From positions 6,533-17,409 of the forward strand of contig HF985603.1 of the NCBI GenBank assembly GCA_000431215.1: a stretch of 10,877 nt of DNA, read 5' to 3'. This stretch comes from Prevotella sp. CAG:1031. Its GTDB lineage: Bacteria > Bacteroidota > Bacteroidia > Bacteroidales > Muribaculaceae. A model generated the notes under the pieces. It did not search any database. It was not told the DNA's origin and was given only the letters and a program-made list of their open reading frames with translations. Shown piece after piece: positions 6,494 through 10,877 of this stretch. Positions within the stretch are counted from its first letter, which is position 1, and every line of letters starts with the position of its first letter. Made by a program: the position numbers and the translations under genes.

Positions 6494-8575
6494 TTAAAGT
6501 CGTTTCATTTCGGCTTCGGCGGCCGACGATCCTTTATATCTGCTCTTGCGCGGCTGAAAATTATAAGTGACGGCGAGGGAGACACCTCTGCGGTCGTAGC
6601 TCTGGCGTTTGTCGACAAAGACTCCGAACGTGTCCATTGTCCAGCCGTTGTTCGAGGTATTGAATATATCTGTAGCCGACAGCTTGACGGTCAGCGATCT
6701 GTCAAGAAATGTCTTGCCGACCGACGCATCCATTGTGAACCATGAGGCAGCGAATCGGTTGGTGTGCATATCGCCCTGCGAACTGCCGTTTATGTTGGCC
6801 GTAATGAGCCATCCGTGAGGCAAAGAAACAGTATTGTCGAAATAATAAGAGAATATCGGTTTGTCGTATCGGTGATTATCAAGCTGTAACCACTGCCTAT
6901 ACATACCGACCGTAACATTCGGAGTCCATCGGCGTATGGGTTGGCTCCAGACAAGATAGAGATTCAATGCCGAAACGTCGATATTGACAGGATGCATGAG
7001 AAGCTGGAGATTATCGGCGGGATATACCTGCTTGACAAAAGCATACGTATCCAGCGAACGGGTGTAATCAGCCTGCACCATGAAGCCTTTCCACATGGCG
7101 AACAGCTGAATGTCGTGCATCCTCTCGTCGTGGAGCGCCGGATTGCCACCCTCGATCTGGTGCAAGCCCGTGTAACTGAGCGATCCTGTAAGCTGTGAAT
7201 ATGATGGCTTCACGGTCGCCATTTTATAACTGAGGCTTATTTGTGTTTCATCGTCAAACGAATATCCGAGCGAGAGGTCGGGCGTCAACAGATTATCGCG
7301 ACGGCTGACATCTTCATCTCGTTTGCCGTTAACCTTGAAGTCATAATCGACATACTCGTATCTCGCACCAACCGCGAGCGAAAATTTACCGAACAGACGC
7401 GACCACGAAGCGAACAGAGAGGCGGAAGTTTGCCGTGCATCGGTCAGTGATGAGGGGATATATTCACTGACGGCATCGTTCAGCATGCGGTAATCAAGCG
7501 AAGTATGGGTATAACTGTCTTGCGTTCCGACGGTAAAATCTCCTTTTCCGATAGGGAAATTCAGATATAGCTTCCCCGCCCAGAGAGTCGATGCCCTTTC
7601 ATCTGTTGAGTTCACTGCCGGATTCGACGAATCAGTATAGGTCGTCGCCACGGAATTGTTTTCATTTGACCGGCGGAAATCACCGTCGAAGTGAAGAAGA
7701 TATTTTTCGGCAAAAGTGTTTTCATAATAGAGAGAAGCGAGGTGACTGTGCGCCCTGATATGCTTGTCTATATTACTGCTGATTGGCGGGCTGTCGTCGA
7801 GCCATTCGCTGCCTGCGTTTTTGAAATCACCGCGCTCCGGGTTATATCGGTAATACGCTCCAAACGATTGTGGCCCATTGGCATAGTTGAATCCTGCCTT
7901 TATCACGCCGACCGTAGTGGGGAAAGAATTGCTTTGACTGCTGCCAACGACAGTTTCCTTTCCGTTATAGACGAGAGTATTGGTTGTCACCCCCTTTGTG
8001 AGTGAGTTATAGTGTTTTATCGTACCATTGGCAAAGAACTCCCAGTTACCGGCCCGATAGCTTAGGGCGAGGTAATCCATAACCGACCATTTGCGCCGGC
8101 ATTCAAGTAGAAACTGGTCGGTAAGCGACAACCCCTTCACGAAATTACGCCGTGTCGTGATTTTAAGCACCGCTCCGGTTGTGCTGGCATAAGCGGCTCC
8201 GGGTGCCATGAGAAGTTCCACTTTCTTCAGATTGGAAGAAAGCAGCTGTTGTAACTCCTGTTCGTCGCGCATCGGTCGTCCGTCGATATAGATTTCGATA
8301 TTGCTCTTGCCGATAACGCTGACGGTATTGTCTTCAACCTTGATCATCGGCAACTGGGCGAGCACATCAAGTGCATTGCCGAGTCCGGCGAGATTCGTAC
8401 CGGGGATAGTTGATACCAGTGTGGAGCCGACCAATTTTGTCGCCGGTTGCTTTGCCGTGACAACTACCTCCTGCAGCTCACGCGAGAGGCTGTCCGGAGC
8501 CTCCTGATTCTGTGCCTGACCGGTTCCTGAAATAATGACAGCAGTCAGAATTACAATAAATAGCCTTGTGTTCAT
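6494..8575 (-). CDS. TonB-dependent-receptor-like outer-membrane beta-barrel protein (OMP_b-brl_3 family), complete
   Basis: 693 residues. The signal peptide spans 1-22 (hydrophobic 5-16, then 'SGTGQAQ'). A TonB-box-like 'LQEVVVTA' (34-41) opens a plug domain (about 34-143) with 'LDVLAQLPMIKV', 'IEIYIDGRPM' and 'APGAAYASTTGAVLKITTRR', all typical of SusC/FepA-like plugs. From about 150 on it is a beta barrel with aromatic-rich strands, 'GGNPALHDERMHDI' (476-489) and a closing strand 'GVSLAVTYNF', then a polar tail of 20 residues. It lacks the N-terminal carboxypeptidase-regulatory-like domain many relatives carry, which explains its modest length. Such proteins import, or surface-bind, a substrate across the outer membrane using TonB energy; the substrate cannot be told and no SusD or other partner lies beside it. 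It is preceded on the same strand by an HTH membrane regulator and has its own promoter, so regulation by that neighbour is plausible. The ATG at 8575 is supported by the signal peptide. Confidence 0.88.
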   Translation of the reverse strand: MNTRLFIVILTAVIISGTGQAQNQEAPDSLSRELQEVVVTAKQPATKLVGSTLVSTIPGTNLAGLGNALDVLAQLPMIKVEDNTVSVIGKSNIEIYIDGRPMRDEQELQQLLSSNLKKVELLMAPGAAYASTTGAVLKITTRRNFVKGLSLTDQFLLECRRKWSVMDYLALSYRAGNWEFFANGTIKHYNSLTKGVTTNTLVYNGKETVVGSSQSNSFPTTVGVIKAGFNYANGPQSFGAYYRYNPERGDFKNAGSEWLDDSPPISSNIDKHIRAHSHLASLYYENTFAEKYLLHFDGDFRRSNENNSVATTYTDSSNPAVNSTDERASTLWAGKLYLNFPIGKGDFTVGTQDSYTHTSLDYRMLNDAVSEYIPSSLTDARQTSASLFASWSRLFGKFSLAVGARYEYVDYDFKVNGKRDEDVSRRDNLLTPDLSLGYSFDDETQISLSYKMATVKPSYSQLTGSLSYTGLHQIEGGNPALHDERMHDIQLFAMWKGFMVQADYTRSLDTYAFVKQVYPADNLQLLMHPVNIDVSALNLYLVWSQPIRRWTPNVTVGMYRQWLQLDNHRYDKPIFSYYFDNTVSLPHGWLITANINGSSQGDMHTNRFAASWFTMDASVGKTFLDRSLTVKLSATDIFNTSNNGWTMDTFGVFVDKRQSYDRRGVSLAVTYNFQPRKSRYKGSSAAEAEMKRL

Positions 8576-8607
8576 GTGAATGGATTTTGCCGACCTTCGG
8601 TTCTCCG

Positions 8608-8726
8608 AAAGTCTGATGCAAAATTACTTCCCATCACCTTGAAACACCAAAGCAAAAGTCTGACACGCGCCTTGACAAAGCACTGGCTAGCAGAGACATA
8701 CGCCAGACGATGCGAAAAAAGTCTGA
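8608..8726. repeat. Three spaced copies of AAAGTCTGA in the receptor promoter region
   Basis: AAAGTCTGA occurs at 8608-8616, 8655-8663 and 8718-8726 on the + strand (TCAGACTTT on the transcribed strand). The first lies just downstream of the -7, the second overlaps the bases just upstream of the -33, and the third includes the outer edge of the regulator's terminator. They could be operator half-sites; a regulatory role is inference. Confidence 0.45.
8619..8651 (-). promoter_or_regulatory. Bacteroidota-type promoter for the outer-membrane receptor gene
   Basis: On the minus strand TTTG (8651-8648) and TAATTTTG (8626-8619) match the -33 TTTG and -7 TAnnTTTG consensus with a 21-base spacer. 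The -7 is 43 bases before the receptor ATG. This is the best-formed promoter in the window. Confidence 0.7.
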
Positions 8727-8746
8727 CCGGAAGGAAAACCGGTCAG
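8715..8746 (-). terminator. Intrinsic terminator overlapping the stop codon of the HTH regulator gene
   Basis: A perfect eight-base stem, CTGACCGG (8723-8730) with CCGGTCAG (8739-8746), has an eight-base loop and, read on the minus strand, is followed by AC and then TTTTTT (8720-8715). The TGA stop of the regulator (8745-8743) is inside the upstream arm. It should separate the regulator's transcript from the receptor gene's own promoter. Confidence 0.85.
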
Positions 8747-9726
8747 AAAACAGCCATAATTTCGGGACACACAGGCTCGACCGATTCCCTGAGCCGCGAT
8801 TTTAGCCTCGACTTCCGTTTATAGACGACCTCGACCGATTCGCCGATGAGCAGGCTCAGAGTCCGCGTCGAGAGGCCGCTTGCGAGATAAACCAGAAGCC
8901 GGTAATCCTCAGGGCGGATGTCGGCGTAAGCCTCTTTAACCCTGACGAGAAGATTGTCGCGGCAATCGTTCACGGCACGTTCCATTTCAGGAAAAGAGTC
9001 GGTTCTGACCGATTCGATTTCGCTTTTCACCTTGTCGATAATAGCCTTTCGCTCGGTTTTCGTGCCCTGAGACTCGTAATAGGTCTGGCAAAGCGAGTCT
9101 ATCAGCGAAAAGCGGTTTTCAAGCAGTCCGTGCAGCTTCGTCTCCAGGCGGCTGACATCGCCCCGGATCGCGTCGGCCTGTTGTCTGAAGCCCGAGGCTT
9201 CGGCCATAAGCGCCTCATTCTGCAAAGACTGTATCTTCATCCGCTGACGCAGCCATATAATAATTCCTGCCGCCACAAGAAGAATAGCCAGTCCGATAAA
9301 CATATATAATTCCCGTCTGGCCCGTTCCTTATAGAGCAGAAACTCCTTTTCTTTCTGAATATAACGGTAGGTGGCGAGCAGATTGTCGGCTTTGCCGGAT
9401 GTAATCAATGATTTCAGGCGCGAAGCCTTCTGATACTCGTTCTGCTGCCGGTGGCGCCCGTAATAGTCAATGGCGATATTGACGATAGTGTCAGCCGGAG
9501 CCGACAGCCGGTTGATAACCATAGCCTCGCTGTATAAGAGTGCCCAGCGGGCCATAGTCGCCGAATCCCTTATCTCCGAAATATCGATGTCGTCGAGCTT
9601 CGACAGCGCTGCCGCCGGATCATCATCCATAAGCCGCTGCGCCTCGTCGAGCGCCTCTTGTTGGACACTCGAATAACTGCATCCGGTAATAACCAGCAGA
9701 ATGATTGTATAGAAAAGGGCGCGCAT
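8743..9726 (-). CDS. Lipobox-bearing transmembrane regulator with short helical periplasmic domain and C-terminal HTH
   Basis: 327 residues. A lipoprotein-type signal ends 'LLVITGC' (Cys16). Residues 24-110 are helical with a TPR-like feel ('ALDEAQRLMDDDPAAALSKLDDI', 'WALLYSEAMVINR', 'AIDYYGRHRQQNEYQKASRLKSL'). A membrane span follows at about 141-159, then a coiled coil (about 161-205), and at 272-313 'EDYRLLVYLASGLSTRTLSLLIGESVEVVYKRKSRLKSRLRE', a LuxR/GerE-like helix-turn-helix. The expected topology is a lipid-tethered or membrane-inserted sensor outside the cytoplasm and a DNA-binding end inside. Such TPR-membrane-HTH proteins are widespread in Bacteroidales, often with longer TPR arrays; this one keeps only about two helical pairs. 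It ends in its own terminator just before the receptor promoter and is divergent from the DUF362 gene, either of which might be its target (inference). The ATG at 9726 gives the intact signal sequence. Confidence 0.83.
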   Translation of the reverse strand: MRALFYTIILLVITGCSYSSVQQEALDEAQRLMDDDPAAALSKLDDIDISEIRDSATMARWALLYSEAMVINRLSAPADTIVNIAIDYYGRHRQQNEYQKASRLKSLITSGKADNLLATYRYIQKEKEFLLYKERARRELYMFIGLAILLVAAGIIIWLRQRMKIQSLQNEALMAEASGFRQQADAIRGDVSRLETKLHGLLENRFSLIDSLCQTYYESQGTKTERKAIIDKVKSEIESVRTDSFPEMERAVNDCRDNLLVRVKEAYADIRPEDYRLLVYLASGLSTRTLSLLIGESVEVVYKRKSRLKSRLRESVEPVCPEIMAVF

Positions 9727-9764
9727 AATGATTTCCCGGCTATCCGAAAATGAATAAGCTGCCG

Positions 9765-9772
9765 CAAAAGTA
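9765..9772 (-). promoter_or_regulatory. Probable -7 element for the HTH regulator gene
   Basis: On the minus strand TACTTTTG matches TAnnTTTG and lies 38 bases before the regulator ATG. No clear -33 TTTG is seen at the expected spacing, so the call rests on the -7 alone. Confidence 0.5.
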
Positions 9773-9825
9773 ACAATACTTATCCATAAATTCAGTCTCC
9801 GGCTCGGAATGTCTGCCGTTTTTCG

Positions 9826-9833
9826 TAACTTTG
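9826..9833 (+). promoter_or_regulatory. Probable -7 element for the DUF362 gene
   Basis: TAACTTTG matches TAnnTTTG exactly and ends 25 bases before the DUF362 ATG. No good -33 is visible. With the opposing element at 9765-9772 it makes a compact divergent promoter region of about 130 bases. Confidence 0.58.
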
Positions 9834-9858
9834 CACTGGCAATCAGAACTATATCCCG

Positions 9859-10877
9859 ATGAAAATAATTCTGTCAATAATTATTTCAAGTATCATAGCC
9901 ATGGGAACAACCGCATCAGCCCAGTCACAGCCCGTTCCGGGAAAAGACGGAAACAAGTATGTGCCTTACGAAGAGCGCACCGGCAACGAATCGATAGTTT
10001 ATTTCACCCGCCAGCTCGGCCCCGAGGGTCTGATTAAGGCTTTCGAACAGGTCAGAGGCAATATCGAAGGCCGGACAGCCGTGAAACTCCACACCGGCGA
10101 GCAGCACGGCCCCAACATAATCCCCCACGACTGGGTCAAGGCTCTGATTTCTAAAGATCTGCCCGAAGCCACTATCGTCGAGACCAACACCTACTACGAC
10201 GGCGACCGCTACACTACCCCGCAGCATCGCGAAACGCTCAAAGTCAACGGCTGGACTTTCTGCCCCGTCGACATCCTCGATGAAGACGGCACGGCGATGC
10301 TCCCCGTCAAAGACGGAAAATGGTTTAAGGAGATGTCGGTCGGCGGACATCTTCCCGACTACAACTCTCTGGTCGTTCTGACCCACTTCAAGGGCCACAC
10401 ACAGGGCGGTTTCGGCGGAAGCAACAAGAATATCGGAATCGGGTGCGCCGACGGCCGCGTAGGCAAGGCCTGGATCCACACCACGCCCGGTCAGGACGAC
10501 CAGTGGGACATCAAAGAAGAGGAATTCATGGAGCGCATGACCGAGTCGACAAAATCTGTCGTCGACCATTTCGGAAAAAATATCACCTACGTCAACGTAA
10601 TGCGCAACATGTCAGTGTCGTGCGACTGTGAGGGAGTCAACGCCGCTCCTGTCGTGACCCCCAATGTCGGCATTCTCTCGTCGACCGACATCCTCGCCCT
10701 CGATCAGGCCTGTGTAGACCTCATCTACGCCATGACCGAAGCCGAACACCACGACATGGTCGAACGCATCGAGAGCCGCCACGGCCTGCGCCAGCTCTCC
10801 TACATGAAAGAGCTCGGCATGGGCAACAACCGCTACGTCCTCATCGACCTCGACAACGGCGGGCGCCGCATAACCGC
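9859..10877 (+). CDS. Secreted DUF362-domain protein (3' end outside window)
   Basis: An open frame from ATG 9859 to the right edge gives 339 full codons with no stop. The signal peptide is clear: 'MKIILSIIISSIIAMGTTASA' with probable cleavage after Ala21. The rest matches DUF362: 'FKGHTQGGFGGSNKNIGIG' (177-195), 'SCDCEGVNAAPVVTPNVGIL' (254-273, with Cys255 and Cys257) and 'DILALDQACVDLIY' (277-290). In this family the CxC and nearby cysteines (here also Cys196 and Cys285) are candidates for metal or iron-sulfur binding, and some members are fused to ferredoxin domains; the biochemical role is not settled. A signal peptide places this one outside the cytoplasm. Codon use is markedly GC-rich compared with the left end of the window. 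The end of the visible part, 'YMKELGMGNNRYVLIDLD', resembles the normal C-terminal region, so little is probably missing. Transcription likely starts from the TAACTTTG element. Confidence 0.88.
   Translation, partial: MKIILSIIISSIIAMGTTASAQSQPVPGKDGNKYVPYEERTGNESIVYFTRQLGPEGLIKAFEQVRGNIEGRTAVKLHTGEQHGPNIIPHDWVKALISKDLPEATIVETNTYYDGDRYTTPQHRETLKVNGWTFCPVDILDEDGTAMLPVKDGKWFKEMSVGGHLPDYNSLVVLTHFKGHTQGGFGGSNKNIGIGCADGRVGKAWIHTTPGQDDQWDIKEEEFMERMTESTKSVVDHFGKNITYVNVMRNMSVSCDCEGVNAAPVVTPNVGILSSTDILALDQACVDLIYAMTEAEHHDMVERIESRHGLRQLSYMKELGMGNNRYVLIDLDNGGRRIT

Noticed and set aside
9925..10569. 214-codon open frame antisense to the DUF362 gene
   Set aside because: The + strand frame has a signal peptide and DUF362 motifs over the whole stretch; the antisense frame is a shadow.
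1..10877. CRISPR array, tRNA or rRNA gene, insertion sequence
   Set aside because: I saw no regularly spaced repeats, cloverleaf-like sequence, rRNA stretch, transposase frame or terminal inverted repeats on reading both strands.

Overview
The window looks like chromosomal DNA from a member of the Bacteroidota, most likely Bacteroidales and possibly Muribaculaceae-like. The family name is inference. The phylum call rests on several things seen here: SusC/TonB-like outer-membrane barrels of the OMP_b-brl_3 type, a lipid-anchored membrane regulator with a C-terminal helix-turn-helix of the kind common in Bacteroides relatives, A-rich leaders without clear Shine-Dalgarno sequences, and TAnnTTTG promoter -7 elements before several genes.

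Region 1 (1-3986, + strand) is an accessory, defence-type cluster. It holds the C-terminal end of a DUF1016/YhcG PD-(D/E)XK nuclease, then nine bases later a full 900-residue type III restriction Res subunit (SF2 helicase plus C-terminal PD...EXK nuclease), then 58 bases later a Fic AMP-transferase fused to an N-terminal BRO-N domain. No Mod methyltransferase is inside the window; it would be expected upstream. An exact 15-bp direct repeat, coding Ser-Lys-Leu-Lys-stop in both cases, ends both the DUF1016 gene and the res gene, so it brackets res like a cassette. The region is AT-richer than the DNA to its right: the 60-base lines I counted by hand gave 38% (181-240) and 35% (661-720) GC, against 62% (6061-6120) and 68% (10741-10800).

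Region 2 (4087-6475) holds a small antibiotic-biosynthesis-monooxygenase-fold protein (+), converging on a two-gene minus-strand unit: a small secreted protein of unknown function followed by a 5'-truncated outer-membrane receptor barrel with no signal peptide or plug. A divergent thiol peroxidase gene of the Bcp family (+) follows, ending in a hairpin terminator.

Region 3 (6494-9726, all minus strand) is a membrane regulator (lipobox, short helical periplasmic part, one membrane span, coiled coil, HTH) followed by its own terminator, a promoter, and a complete 693-residue TonB-dependent-receptor-like barrel. The regulator may control the receptor. Region 4 (9859 to the right edge, +) is a secreted DUF362 protein that runs off the window, read divergently from the regulator.

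The most interesting part is Region 1: two nucleases plus a BRO-N/Fic fusion with a built-in class III inhibitory helix, in what looks like a modular restriction operon. I see no tRNA, rRNA, CRISPR array, insertion sequence or integrase in the window.
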